Shown: piece after piece, positions 25,418 to 34,624 of the stretch | How the letters are laid out: each line of letters begins with the position of its first letter | Numbering within the stretch: the first letter of the stretch is position 1 | Assembly (NCBI GenBank): GCA_016781135.1 | Contig: JADDQY010000105.1 | Coordinates: 1 to 58,642, forward strand | Length of the DNA: 58,642 nucleotides | Direction of reading: 5' to 3' | Source of the DNA: Actinomycetota bacterium | GTDB lineage: Bacteria > Actinomycetota > Acidimicrobiia > Acidimicrobiales > CADCSY01 | Notes under the pieces: model-generated | What the model was told of the DNA's origin: nothing | The model's database searches: none | Seen by the model: the letters and a program-made list of their open reading frames with translations, nothing else | Made by a program: the position numbers and the translations under genes

Positions 25418-26769
25418 CGGTCACCACCCACCCGGCGGATCAGCTCGACCACCTCGGCGGTGCGGGCCTCGCACTCCTCGTCGGTGGAGGCCTCGAGGTT
25501 GAGGCGCAGCAGCGGCTCGGTGTTCGACGGGCGCAGGTTGAACCACCACGAGCCGCGGTCGACGGTCAGGCCGTCGAGGCGATCCTGCTCGGCGTCCGCG
25601 TAGGCCTCGGCCACCCGCTCGATGGTGGCCAGAGGGTCGTCGACAGGGGTGTTGATCTCGCCGGAGTTGGCGTAGCGGTCGAGCGGGGCCACGAGCTCCG
25701 ACAGGGTGACGCCGGCCACCGAGAGCTGCTCGAGGACCACCAAGGCGGCCACCAGGCCCGAGTCGGCCCGGTAGTTCTCTCGGAAGTAGTAGTGGCCGGA
25801 GTGCTCGCCGCCCAAGACCGCCCCGGTCTCGGCCATCGTCTGCTTGATGAAGCTGTGGCCCACCCGGGTGCGAACGGCCTTCCCACCGTGCTCGGCGACG
25901 ATCTCAGGGACGGCCTTGGAGCAGATGAGGTTGTAGAGGATGGTGGCACCGGGGTGCTTGGCCAGCATGCCGGTCGCGACCAGCGCCGTGGTGAGCGAGC
26001 CGGAGATCGGCCTGGCCCGCTCGTCGACCAGGAAGACCCGGTCGGCGTCGCCGTCGAAGGCCAGGCCGACGTCGGCCTCCCGTTGGAGGACGGCGGCCTG
26101 GAGGTCGCGGAGGTTCTCCCGCTGGATCGGGTCGGCGGGATGGTTGGGAAAGGTGCCGTCGAGCTCGGGGAACAGGTAGTCGACCTCGAACGGCAAGCCG
26201 TCGAACACCGCCGGCGCCACCAGCCCGCCCATGCCGTTGGCGGTGTCGGCCACGAGGCGCAGGGGGGCGAGCAAGCCGACGTCGACGAAGGAGCGCACGT
26301 GCTCGGCGTAGACGCCGAGCAGGTCCTGGTGCGACACCGAGCCCTGGCGACCCTCGACCGGCGACAGGCCCTCGGCCGCCCACTGCTTGACCTTGGCCAG
26401 GCCCGTGTCCTGCCCCACCGGCCGAGCCCCCGACAGGCACAACTTGATGCCGTTGTACTGGGCGGGGTTGTGGGAGGCGGTGAACATGGCACCAGGAGCG
26501 TCGAGGTGGCCGGCGGCGAAGTAGATGAGGTCGGTGGAGGCAAGCCCGAGATCGACCACGTCGACCCCCTGGCCCTTGGCCCCTTCGGCAAAGGCGCGGG
26601 CCAGCTCCTCGCCCGACGGACGCATGTCGCGGGCGATCAGCACCCGGTCGCTCTCAGCGAAGCGGGCGAAGGCGGCGCCGATGCGGCGGCACACCTCGGC
26701 GTCGAGCTGGTCGGGGACCGTGCCCCGGATGTCGTAGGCCTTGAAGATGGAGTCGAGCGCCGGCGGCAT
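25414..26769 (-). CDS. manB: Phosphomannomutase/phosphoglucomutase ManB
   Basis: A 451-aa alpha-D-phosphohexomutase converting mannose-6-P to mannose-1-P (and often glucose-6-P/1-P), upstream of GDP-mannose. The phosphoserine loop is TASHNP (about 98-103), the Mg2+ loop DGDADR (about 238-243), the sugar loop GEHSGHYYF (about 325-333) and the C-terminal phosphate loop RPSNTEPLLRL. ATG 26769, 12 nt after the GtrA-GT2 gene stop. It provides precursor for the gmd and epimerase products encoded further right. Confidence 0.94.
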   Translation of the reverse strand: MPPALDSIFKAYDIRGTVPDQLDAEVCRRIGAAFARFAESDRVLIARDMRPSGEELARAFAEGAKGQGVDVVDLGLASTDLIYFAAGHLDAPGAMFTASHNPAQYNGIKLCLSGARPVGQDTGLAKVKQWAAEGLSPVEGRQGSVSHQDLLGVYAEHVRSFVDVGLLAPLRLVADTANGMGGLVAPAVFDGLPFEVDYLFPELDGTFPNHPADPIQRENLRDLQAAVLQREADVGLAFDGDADRVFLVDERARPISGSLTTALVATGMLAKHPGATILYNLICSKAVPEIVAEHGGKAVRTRVGHSFIKQTMAETGAVLGGEHSGHYYFRENYRADSGLVAALVVLEQLSVAGVTLSELVAPLDRYANSGEINTPVDDPLATIERVAEAYADAEQDRLDGLTVDRGSWWFNLRPSNTEPLLRLNLEASTDEECEARTAEVVELIRRVGGDR

Positions 26770-26781
26770 GTGGTTCGTACC

Positions 26782-28005
26782 CTAGTGCTCTGACTCGAGC
26801 TGGTCGGCCAAGGGCCGGACGGCCCCGGAGGCACCGACCAACGGGGTGAGGTCGTAGGCTCCCTGAGCCGACCAGCGGCGGACCCGGAACAAGTCGCCCA
26901 CCATGCGGAGGGCATCGGCGCCCACCCGCACTGTCGAGCCGGTGGCAGCCACCAGGGTGACGGGGACCTCGGTGAGCGAGAGCCGGTAGCGCTCGACCAG
27001 GTGGAACAGCTCCACGTCGAAGGCGAAGCCCTCGACGCGGGTCCGCGAGAAGATCAGGCGGCCCACGTCGGCGCGGAACGCCTTGAAACCGCACTGGGTG
27101 TCGCGGTAGCGACCGAGCAGAACCACGGCGGTGAGAAGGTTGAACAGCCGACCGCTGAGCGAGCGCACCAGCGTCGGGCGGACCACGTCGACCGATCCGG
27201 GGTGGCGGCGGCTGCCCACGACCACGTCCCACCCGGCCTCCACCTCCCCCAGCAGGGTGAGCACCTGCTCGGGAGGATAGGCGAGGTCGGCGTCGACGAA
27301 GGCGATGGTGCGACCTCGCGCCGCCAGGACCCCTTCGCGCACCGCCGCCCCCTTCCCCCGGTTCACCGGCAACGAGACGACGCGGGCACCAGCCGCCGCC
27401 GCCTCAGCGGCGGTGGCGTCATGGGAGCCATCGTCGACGACCAGCACCTCGGCGCCCCCGTCGACATCCACGGAGGTCACGGCCTCGACGATCCGCCGCA
27501 CCGAGGCGCCGATGCGTCGCTCCTCGTCGTAGGCGGGGACCACCACGGTGAGGCGGAGCTCGCCGGCGGCTGGACCCGGCCGGGCTCGCCGGGCCAGGCC
27601 CCGCCGGGTTTCGTCGACCAGGGCGATCCGATACGACAGCAGCCGGGCAGCCCCGGCCACGGTCAAGGCCAGAGCCTTGCCGACGACCACGCGAGTGGCA
27701 CTCGGGGAGGGACCGGCACCGACGACGGCAGCGAGCACGGCGAGGTCGAGGGCACCGGTGAGCCCGGCGGTGACCACGAAGGCACCGGGTTGGTCGACCC
27801 ACCGGTCGAAGGGGTCATGGGCGCCGGCTACGGCCCGGTGGACGGTCCACGACGCCGCCGAGGCCACGGCCACGGCGACGGCGTCGGCCACCACCACCGC
27901 CGCCCGGGCGCCGAAGGCCAGGACCGACAGGGTGGCGACGTCGACGGTGGTGACCAGGACGCTGGCCGCGGCGAAGCGCCGCAGTCCACCCCGACCGCGC
28001 TTCAC
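26782..28005 (-). CDS. GtrA domain fused to family 2 glycosyltransferase
   Basis: A 407-aa fusion. Residues about 1-130 carry four hydrophobic helices of a GtrA-like flippase domain; residues about 150-400 are a DPM1-type GT2 with VVVPAYDEERRIGASVRRI, VLVVDDGSHD, NRGKGAAVREG, FVDADLAYPPEQV (DxD) and QCGFKAFR. Such enzymes charge polyprenyl phosphate with a hexose and GtrA moves it across the membrane, so here both steps lie in one chain. GTG 28005 overlaps the upstream stop by 4 nt. Confidence 0.88.
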   Translation of the reverse strand: MKRGRGGLRRFAAASVLVTTVDVATLSVLAFGARAAVVVADAVAVAVASAASWTVHRAVAGAHDPFDRWVDQPGAFVVTAGLTGALDLAVLAAVVGAGPSPSATRVVVGKALALTVAGAARLLSYRIALVDETRRGLARRARPGPAAGELRLTVVVPAYDEERRIGASVRRIVEAVTSVDVDGGAEVLVVDDGSHDATAAEAAAAGARVVSLPVNRGKGAAVREGVLAARGRTIAFVDADLAYPPEQVLTLLGEVEAGWDVVVGSRRHPGSVDVVRPTLVRSLSGRLFNLLTAVVLLGRYRDTQCGFKAFRADVGRLIFSRTRVEGFAFDVELFHLVERYRLSLTEVPVTLVAATGSTVRVGADALRMVGDLFRVRRWSAQGAYDLTPLVGASGAVRPLADQLESEH

Positions 28006-30572
28006 TCGTCCGGCTTGGTCGCTCCCGTGCCCGAGCCGACCCAGATCCGGCTGGCGTCACCGGTGCCGTCACCGTCACCCTCGGTGGGGCCGTCCCCCTG
28101 GTCACCGGCGGCCGGGGGCACCCCGGGACCGCCGGGCCCCACGGCGTCGGTCGCTGTCGCGCTGGTGGTGTCCCCGGCGGTGCCACCGACCGGGGCCCCC
28201 TCGCGCGCCTCGTCGTCGGAGAGGTCGTCGTCGGGATCGTCGTCGAGGACGAGCACCGGGGTGGTCTCGGTGCCGGGGACGAGGTCGTCGTCGACGTCGG
28301 CACCGCCGCCCCGGCGCCGGGCCATGGGCAGCGGTCCCTTGACCACCAACAGGGCCAGTCCGGCGAGGCCGGCGAGGGTCATCACCCACGACACCCACTC
28401 CACCGGGGTGGTGCCGTAGCGAAGCTCGACCTGGTTGGCGGTCGGGACCACCACCATGAGGTTGGGAGCGACCCGCCAGGGTCCGTCGGCCCCGCTCGCC
28501 TTCCAGTTCGGGAAGTAGGAGGTCTTCACCAGCACCGGCGTGCCCGGACGCTCGACCTCGAAGGAGATCGTGTCGTTCGTGGTCGTGACGTTGGCGACCT
28601 CGGTGGCCCCCACCTCCTTGACCTCGGGGACCTCGCCGGCTTCGACCCGTGGCCACGAGGCCGGCCCGCCGGCGGCGAGGAACACGTCCTGGGCCGAGCG
28701 GTCGAGATACCAGTCGACCGCCGGTTCCAGCCAGCCCTTGCCCCCCTTGGGCACGTTGGTGAGGACCGCCGGCTCGGCCCCGAGGGGCTCCACCAGCTCG
28801 GCGTCGGCCACCTCGTAGATCCGCCAGCTCCCCGAGGTCGCCACCGGTGTCAGCTCGGGCTCGGCGTCGGCCTGCTGCACCGCCTCCGGGGAGAACGCCA
28901 GGTAGTAGCGGACCCCGAGGAGCTGGAGGTGGTCGACGCCCAGATCGACGTCGAGCGACCCGTAGGGAAGGTCGCGCTGCGCTCGGGAGGGGGCCGCCGA
29001 CAGCTCGGACTGGTTGAGGAAGTGGAACGGCGTGGTCGCCGACGCCTCGAAGTAGAGCCCCTCCATCGAGCCGATGCAGCCGTCGGTGGCATAGGGAAGC
29101 AGCATCAGGGCCATGGGCGTTCCGAAGCGGTCGAGATCGCTCTCGTACTCCCACATGGCCCGCCCGCAGCCCTCGCCCTGACCGACGTCGTCCATGGTGG
29201 CGAGCAACGTCCGGAACTCGGGGTAGGCGGCCTTGCCCTGGTAGCCGCTGTAGTTCCACCGGGCCCAGTCGGGGATGAAGCTGCGGTCGGTCGTGCTCAA
29301 CCCCATCCAGGAGTAGCTCGACCCGTCGCTCGACGTCTGTCCGAACGGCAGCACCCGCAGCGGCAGGGCCACTGCCACCAAGGTGGCCAGCGACGCCAGC
29401 ACCGGCGCCCCGATGGTGATCGCCGGGTTGGGACGGTCGAGGCGGCGGGAGAACAGCAGGGCGGCCGAGGTGACGAACTCGGCCACTGCGACTGCGGCGA
29501 GGAGGTACAGGCACAGGTACCAGAAGGGCAGCAGGCGGGCGTTCCAGAGCCGGCCCTGGGGCAGGAGCACAAACGCCACGGCGAAGACCAGGGCGAGCAG
29601 GCCGAGGAACATGCCGAGCCGGCGGCGGAAGATGATCGACGTGATCACGCCGACGACGGCCAGCGCCGCCACCCAGGTGAGGTCACCGGACACCGTCGCC
29701 GTGCCTTCGCCGCCGAAGGCCCGGCTGAGCGAACCGCCGAGTCGGCCCGGGAACAGGCTCTCCCAGTAGGTGGTGACCTTCTCCCACCCCATGTCGTTCA
29801 GGTAGGCCCGACGAGCCACGAACGGCACCGTCCAGAACGCGGTCAGCAACCCGCCCACCAGCCCGACCCCGAGCGCCCAACGCAGGCGGGACCAGTCGGC
29901 TCGCACGGCCAAGGCCAACGCCCCCCCGACCAGGGCGAAGATGGCGGGGATGACGTGGCACAGGGCGCACAGGGCGAGCACGGTGGCGGCGAGGGCCCGG
30001 TGGCGGCCGGTCTCCAGTCCCCGCAGCACCAGGCCGAGGAACAGCACGGCGAGGGCGAGGCTGATGCTGAAGGCGAACTCACCGGCCAGCGTCGAGGCGA
30101 TGTTGCCGCCATAGATGGTGAAGGAACGGTCGAACATGAACGGCACGGTGGCCACGGCGAGCAGTGCCGGTCCGGGGAAGGGCAGCCGGGCCAGGCGCCC
30201 CAGCGCCCACGCCGCCACCGGCAGCACCAGCAGCCCCGACACCGAGATCAGCTTGAAGGCGATGGTGTAGGGCAGCACCAGGTCGAGAGCGACGATCAGC
30301 AGGCTGGGCACGACCATGTAGAAGTGGTACGCGGGGAACCCGGCGTACCAGTCGTGCGACCAGCCGCTCAGGCGTCCCTGGCTCAGCAGGTGGTCGCGCA
30401 GGTAGGCGGGGCCCCAGACATGGGCCCCCATGTCGCCCCCCGACGGGAGGGTGTCGGAGAGCAGCAGGCGAGGTTGCAACTGCACGAACATGAACGCCAC
30501 CGCCACCACGACCAGGCCGATGGTGACCAGGTCGTGGCCGCTGCGGCGTCGGAGGCGTTCGATCACGGCCAT
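28002..30572 (-). CDS. Large polytopic membrane protein, GT-C/YfhO-like (PTPS-related)
   Basis: An 856-aa protein. About 12 hydrophobic helices fill residues 20-430, with the luminal motif SGGDMGAHVWGP near 43-54 (acidic, GT-C-like) and WYAGFPAYHFYM; an external domain of about 300 residues follows, a last helix (VSWVMTLAGLAGLALLVV, about 740-760), then a cytoplasmic Asp-rich tail. It resembles the membrane proteins called 6-pyruvoyl-tetrahydropterin synthase-related and may transfer lipid-linked sugar made by the downstream GT2; inference. ATG 30572 is preferred over 30590 because GGATGGAGG lies just before it. Confidence 0.75.
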   Translation of the reverse strand: MAVIERLRRRSGHDLVTIGLVVVAVAFMFVQLQPRLLLSDTLPSGGDMGAHVWGPAYLRDHLLSQGRLSGWSHDWYAGFPAYHFYMVVPSLLIVALDLVLPYTIAFKLISVSGLLVLPVAAWALGRLARLPFPGPALLAVATVPFMFDRSFTIYGGNIASTLAGEFAFSISLALAVLFLGLVLRGLETGRHRALAATVLALCALCHVIPAIFALVGGALALAVRADWSRLRWALGVGLVGGLLTAFWTVPFVARRAYLNDMGWEKVTTYWESLFPGRLGGSLSRAFGGEGTATVSGDLTWVAALAVVGVITSIIFRRRLGMFLGLLALVFAVAFVLLPQGRLWNARLLPFWYLCLYLLAAVAVAEFVTSAALLFSRRLDRPNPAITIGAPVLASLATLVAVALPLRVLPFGQTSSDGSSYSWMGLSTTDRSFIPDWARWNYSGYQGKAAYPEFRTLLATMDDVGQGEGCGRAMWEYESDLDRFGTPMALMLLPYATDGCIGSMEGLYFEASATTPFHFLNQSELSAAPSRAQRDLPYGSLDVDLGVDHLQLLGVRYYLAFSPEAVQQADAEPELTPVATSGSWRIYEVADAELVEPLGAEPAVLTNVPKGGKGWLEPAVDWYLDRSAQDVFLAAGGPASWPRVEAGEVPEVKEVGATEVANVTTTNDTISFEVERPGTPVLVKTSYFPNWKASGADGPWRVAPNLMVVVPTANQVELRYGTTPVEWVSWVMTLAGLAGLALLVVKGPLPMARRRGGGADVDDDLVPGTETTPVLVLDDDPDDDLSDDEAREGAPVGGTAGDTTSATATDAVGPGGPGVPPAAGDQGDGPTEGDGDGTGDASRIWVGSGTGATKPDE

Positions 30573-30621
30573 CGGCCTCCATCCTGCCATCGGCGGCGGC
30601 GACGCGCGCCGCGCCGGCCGC

Positions 30622-30831
30622 TCAGCCGGCGCCGGCGCCCCGCTCAGCAGCGCGGTTCGTGGCGACGGCCTCCAGCGCGGCGGCGAGGTCGATGGCGACC
30701 TCGTCCCGGTACCAGGACCGGCTGTGACAGGTCGCGCACGACCGCATGTTCAGCGTCGACCCCCTCTGGGTGAAGGAGATCTCGACGAGCGGCGCTGAGC
30801 ACCGGGGGCAGCACGAACGATGCTTGACCAT
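30622..30831 (-). CDS. Small zinc-ribbon protein
   Basis: A 69-aa protein with two CxxC knuckles: CCPRCSAPL (about 7-15) and CATCHSRSWY (about 31-40), a typical zinc ribbon, then an Ala-rich helix. Similar small ribbons often bind nucleic acid; no specific function is recognised. ATG 30831 used; a GTG two codons upstream (30837) is possible. It lies 49 bp upstream of the large membrane protein on the same strand. Confidence 0.65.
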   Translation of the reverse strand: MVKHRSCCPRCSAPLVEISFTQRGSTLNMRSCATCHSRSWYRDEVAIDLAAALEAVATNRAAERGAGAG

Positions 30832-30931
30832 GGCCACACCAAGGTGTCGGCCGAGGCCTCGCCCACCTTTAGCGACGAAGCGATGACGATCAGCGGAGGC
30901 TGAGGCCCGACCCCACGGGTTCGACGGAGCG

Positions 30932-31678
30932 TCAGGCGATGCCGAGGAGCAGGCTGATCACGGCGGTGAGGTTGAACGCCACGTGAGCCCAGATAGCGGG
31001 GCCCAAGCGGCCGGTGCGCACGGTGAGCAAGGCGGCCACCAAGCCGAAGCCGACCAGCGCGGGCAGGTCGTAGGGCTGGACGTGGATGGCCCCGAACAGC
31101 AGCGACGATCCCAGCACCGCCCAGGTGGTCCCCCACCGGCGTTCGATCGCCCGCAACCACAGCCCTCGGTAGAACAGCTCCTCGAACAGCGGCGCCGCCA
31201 CCGCCACGATGGCCACCAACAGCACGACCCCGATCACGTCGGTGGCACTGGCGGTGAGCGCCTCGGCGCTGGTGCCGACCTTGTCGAGGTCGATCCCAAG
31301 GAGCTGGTAGAGCAGGGCGACGAGCACGACCAGCACGATCTGGGTGCCCAGCCCGACGGCGATCCCGAGAGGCATGTCGCTCCAGCGCATCCGTAGCCCG
31401 AAGTCGAGCGCCAGGTTCCTGCGGCCCTTCCCGTAGGTCGACCACAGCGGAGCTCCGAGCAGGCCCGCCCACAGCGGCACCTGGAGCAGCGCCGTGGCCC
31501 CGAGGGAGAGCCCCTCGAGGTCGGAGCGGCCGGTCACCCCCAGCACGGCCACGACCACCAACGTGGGGACGACGATGGCGAGGAGGGTTCCGACGAGGGC
31601 GTCGCCCATCCCCCACCGGACCCGGTCGTGCTCCCCGCCGGGCGAGTCGGCCTGAGCGACGCGCTCCTCGGGCAGCAC
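30932..31678 (-). CDS. CPBP-family intramembrane metalloprotease
   Basis: A 248-aa polytopic membrane protein of the Rce1/CAAX-like (ABI) family. The catalytic motifs are EELFYRGLWLRAIERR (about 167-182), FGAIHVQPYD (about 198-207) and HVAFNLTAV (about 234-242), which supply Glu, His and Asn/His. Seven to eight hydrophobic helices. Substrate unknown; there is no prenylation in bacteria, so immunity or membrane-protein processing is possible. GTG 31678 with TACGGT 6 nt upstream. Confidence 0.88.
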   Translation of the reverse strand: MLPEERVAQADSPGGEHDRVRWGMGDALVGTLLAIVVPTLVVVAVLGVTGRSDLEGLSLGATALLQVPLWAGLLGAPLWSTYGKGRRNLALDFGLRMRWSDMPLGIAVGLGTQIVLVVLVALLYQLLGIDLDKVGTSAEALTASATDVIGVVLLVAIVAVAAPLFEELFYRGLWLRAIERRWGTTWAVLGSSLLFGAIHVQPYDLPALVGFGLVAALLTVRTGRLGPAIWAHVAFNLTAVISLLLGIA

Positions 31679-31684
31679 ATCCCC

Positions 31685-31690
31685 ACCGTA
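31685..31690 (-). promoter_or_regulatory. -10 box of CPBP protease gene
   Basis: TACGGT on the minus strand, 6 nt before GTG 31678; leaderless. Confidence 0.5.
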
Positions 31691-31750
31691 CCCAGGGAGG
31701 ATCGGATCTCCGGGTGCGGGGATCCGGGTGCGGGGAGTGGCGCCCTCCGG

Positions 31751-32050
31751 TCAGACGGCCAGGCGGGCGAGGGGCGAGGGGGCGGGCGGGCGGCGGTCGG
31801 TGCGGCTCCAGCCGCTGGGGACCCCGAGGCGATCGGCGTGATCGCTGCAGAGGTCGTAGCCGGCGGGCGAGGCATCGCCATCCAGGCCGTCAATCCACAC
31901 GCAGCGGGAGCGGTAGTCGTAGGTCATGGTCGACGACGCCTCGGCTGCGCAGCCCGGGCGGGCGCACAGGCGGGGTCGGGGGATTACGGGCGGCCGCCGC
32001 CCCGAGGCGTGGGCCGACCCACGACCGGGCGGAACCGAGAAGGCTGGCAT
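31751..32050 (-). CDS. DUF3499-like zinc-binding protein
   Basis: A 99-aa protein. Core CARPGCAAEASSTMTYDY (C29, C34) and YDLCSDHADRLGVPSGW (C67, H70) match actinobacterial DUF3499 proteins, which appear to be small zinc folds of unknown function. The N-terminal 25 residues and Pro-rich C-terminus look disordered. ATG 32050 with TAGCTT 7 nt upstream. Divergent from ftsH with 103 bp between. Confidence 0.72.
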   Translation of the reverse strand: MPAFSVPPGRGSAHASGRRPPVIPRPRLCARPGCAAEASSTMTYDYRSRCVWIDGLDGDASPAGYDLCSDHADRLGVPSGWSRTDRRPPAPSPLARLAV

Positions 32051-32057
32051 CGCCCTC

Positions 32058-32063
32058 AAGCTA
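32058..32063 (-). promoter_or_regulatory. -10 box of DUF3499-like gene
   Basis: TAGCTT on the minus strand, 7 nt before ATG 32050; leaderless. Confidence 0.5.
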
Positions 32064-32141
32064 CCGAGGGGCTCGGCTCGGGTGGGGGATGGTCGGGGCC
32101 ACGAACGGCGAGGCGGTGCGGCGCGATGTGAGAGGGACCCG

Positions 32142-32147
32142 TAGCAT
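32142..32147 (+). promoter_or_regulatory. -10 box of ftsH
   Basis: TAGCAT, 6 nt before GTG 32154; leaderless. Confidence 0.55.
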
Positions 32148-32153
32148 GGGCCC

Positions 32154-34103
32154 GTGCTCCCGCAGTCGCCGACCCCCCCGCGCGACGCCCGGCGGACCGA
32201 CCGGCGCCCGGGCCGCCCCGACCAGGGTTGGCCTCGCTGGGCGATGTGGGCCGCCCTCGGCCTGCTGCTGTCGTTCTTCCTCGTGACCGGGGTCTTCGCC
32301 GCCCCCGAGCGCACCCACGTCGGCTACTCCGAGCTGCGCGACCGGGTGCGTGACGGCGAGGTGTCGTCGATCACCTACAACACCCAGACCGATGTGATCA
32401 CCGCCGAGACCACCGGTGGCGAGCAGTTCGAGAGCAGCGCCACGGCCGAGCTGTTCGCCAACGACACCGCCTTGTTCGAGGAGCACGGGGTCGACTACGA
32501 GACGCGCACCCCCGCACCCAACCTGATCGCCTCGCTGCTCCCCTTCCTGCTGCCCATGGCCCTGCTCATCGGCTTCTTCGTGTACATGCAGCGCCGGGCC
32601 CAGGGCCAGATGGGCGGGATCATGCAGATCGGCCGGTCCAAGGCCAAGACCTACACGACGGAGAAGCCCGGCACCACCTTCGCCGACGTCGCCGGGTACG
32701 AGGGGGTCAAGCAGGAGATCACCGAGGTGGTCGACTTCCTCAAGGCACCCGAGCGCTTCGCCAGCATCGGCGCCCGCATCCCCAAGGGGATCCTGCTCGT
32801 CGGTCCTCCAGGCACCGGCAAGACCCTCATCGCCCGGGCGGTGGCCGGCGAGGCCGGAGTGCCATTCCTGTCGGTGACCGGGTCCGACTTCATGGAGATG
32901 TTCGTGGGTGTGGGCGCCAGCCGGGTGCGCGACCTGTTCCAGTCGGCCCGGAAGATGGGGCGGGCCATCATCTTCGTCGACGAGATCGACTCGATCGGGC
33001 GCAAGCGCGGTGCAGGCTTGGGTGGCGGCCATGACGAGCGGGAGCAGACCCTGAACCAGATGCTCTCGGAGATGGACGGCTTCGAGGCGACCGAGGGCAT
33101 CGTCATGATGGCGGCCACCAACCGCCCCGACATCCTCGACCCGGCGCTGCTGCGCCCAGGGCGCTTCGACCGCCAAGTGGTGGTGCCCCTGCCCGAGTGC
33201 GACGAGCGCCTGGCCATCTTGCACGTGCACAGCAAGGACAAGAAGCTGGCCGACGACGTCGACCTGGTCACCGTGGCCAAGGGGACGCCGGGCATGAGCG
33301 GGGCTGACCTGTCGAACCTGGTCAACGAAGCTGCCCTGTTCGCCGTGCGCCGCAACGCCAAGCAGGTCCACATGGAGGACTTCGAGTCGGCGCGCGACCG
33401 GATGCTCATGGGCCAGCGCCGGGAGTCGATGGCCCTGTCCGAGGTGGAGAAGGAGATCGTCGCCTACCACGAGGGCGGGCACGCCGTGTGCGCCGCGGTG
33501 CTCCCTCACGCCGACCCGCTGCACAAGGTGACCATCCTTCCCAGCGGCATGGCGCTGGGCGTGACCCAGCAGCTCCCCGAGGAGCGCCACCTGTACCGGC
33601 AGGACTACATCGAGGACTCGCTGGTGGTGCGCCTCGGAGGCCGCATCGCCGAGGAGCTGGTGTTCGGCGTCATCTCCACTGGAGCCAACAACGACCTCAT
33701 GGGCGCCACCGAGCTGTCGCGCAAGATGGTCCGGGAGTGGGGCATGAGCGAGCGGGTCGGACCCATGGCATGGGGCGGCCAGGGCCAGGTGTTCCTCGGC
33801 GAGGACCTCATGCACAGCCGGGAGTACTCCGACGAGACCGCCCGGGTCATCGACGAAGAGGTCGAGCGCATCCTGCGCGAGCAGGAAGACCGCTGCCGGG
33901 ACACGCTGCGTCACTACCGTCCGGGTCTCGACGCCGTGGCCGCCGCCCTGCTCCAGGACGAGACGATCGACGGTGCCGAGGTCAAACGCCTGATCGACGA
34001 GGCTCAGCGGCGCGCCGGCGACGGCCGCGGCGGCGACGGCGACGGCGACGGAGCCGCGGTGGCGACGTCGGAGCCGGCGCAGCTGCGGGCCGCCCGCTCC
34101 TGA
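32154..34103 (+). CDS. ftsH: ATP-dependent zinc metalloprotease FtsH
   Basis: A 649-aa membrane-bound AAA+ protease that degrades misassembled membrane proteins and regulators. Helices at about 27-48 and 122-142, Walker A GPPGTGKT (about 219-226), Walker B IIFVDEID (about 276-283), SRH region [19 protein letters not shown], and the zinc site HEGGH (about 440-444) with a downstream Asp in TGANNDL. The common HEAGH is HEGGH here; the ligands are unaffected. The C-terminal tail is Gly/Asp-rich. GTG 32154 set by the TAGCAT box. Confidence 0.96.
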   Translation: MLPQSPTPPRDARRTDRRPGRPDQGWPRWAMWAALGLLLSFFLVTGVFAAPERTHVGYSELRDRVRDGEVSSITYNTQTDVITAETTGGEQFESSATAELFANDTALFEEHGVDYETRTPAPNLIASLLPFLLPMALLIGFFVYMQRRAQGQMGGIMQIGRSKAKTYTTEKPGTTFADVAGYEGVKQEITEVVDFLKAPERFASIGARIPKGILLVGPPGTGKTLIARAVAGEAGVPFLSVTGSDFMEMFVGVGASRVRDLFQSARKMGRAIIFVDEIDSIGRKRGAGLGGGHDEREQTLNQMLSEMDGFEATEGIVMMAATNRPDILDPALLRPGRFDRQVVVPLPECDERLAILHVHSKDKKLADDVDLVTVAKGTPGMSGADLSNLVNEAALFAVRRNAKQVHMEDFESARDRMLMGQRRESMALSEVEKEIVAYHEGGHAVCAAVLPHADPLHKVTILPSGMALGVTQQLPEERHLYRQDYIEDSLVVRLGGRIAEELVFGVISTGANNDLMGATELSRKMVREWGMSERVGPMAWGGQGQVFLGEDLMHSREYSDETARVIDEEVERILREQEDRCRDTLRHYRPGLDAVAAALLQDETIDGAEVKRLIDEAQRRAGDGRGGDGDGDGAAVATSEPAQLRAARS

Positions 34104-34127
34104 TCGCCCGAACCGGTCCCGGTCCCG

Positions 34128-34586
34128 TCACGGTCCGGCCTCCGGGACGCTGGTGCTGCCCGAGGCCTCGCTCGGGTCTCGGCGCAGCTCGGCCACCGCC
34201 GCCCACAGATCGGTCGCGGTGGGGGGCCCGACGAAGCTGGCCCGCACCACCCCGGCAGGGTCGGCCACCACCAGGCACGGGACGGCATCGATCCCGTAGC
34301 GACGGTGCAGCTCGGGCTCGGCGCCGACCTCCACCTCCTGCACCGCCACCTCCCCGCTCTCGAGGGGCAGGGCCCGGGCCACCACCCCGGCGCAGGAGTC
34401 GCACGTAGCCGAGGTGAACACCGCTACCAACCACGTGGCCTCGGAGCGGGCGAAGTCGGCCCGGTCGAGTTGGGTGGGCACGGCCCAGCGGGCCTGGGTG
34501 GGCGCATCCGGCCGGCGCCGGTCGAGCACCACCGCGACCACCACGGCGAGGGCCACGAGCACGGCGGCGACGATCAGGCGTTCCAC
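34128..34586 (-). CDS. Membrane-anchored thioredoxin-like protein
   Basis: A 152-aa protein with an N-terminal helix (about 4-22, LIVAAVLVALAVVVAVVL) and a thioredoxin-like domain with active-site motif CDSC in VFTSATCDSCAGVV (about 62-75) and the cis-Pro loop GIDAVPCLVV. The orientation of charges places the domain outside. Likely a thiol-disulfide reductant or oxidant for envelope proteins. GTG 34586 with TACCGT 6 nt upstream. Convergent with ftsH, 24 bp apart. Confidence 0.82.
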   Translation of the reverse strand: MERLIVAAVLVALAVVVAVVLDRRRPDAPTQARWAVPTQLDRADFARSEATWLVAVFTSATCDSCAGVVARALPLESGEVAVQEVEVGAEPELHRRYGIDAVPCLVVADPAGVVRASFVGPPTATDLWAAVAELRRDPSEASGSTSVPEAGP

Positions 34587-34592
34587 GAGGAG

Positions 34593-34598
34593 ACGGTA
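34593..34598 (-). promoter_or_regulatory. -10 box of thioredoxin-like gene
   Basis: TACCGT on the minus strand, 6 nt before GTG 34586; leaderless. Confidence 0.5.
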
Positions 34599-34624
34599 GC
34601 GACGCTCGAGCTTCGAGGGCGACG

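Noticed and set aside
28929..30773. 614-aa open frame on the plus strand
   Set aside because: Antisense shadow of the 856-aa membrane protein; repetitive Gln/Glu/His composition and no motif.
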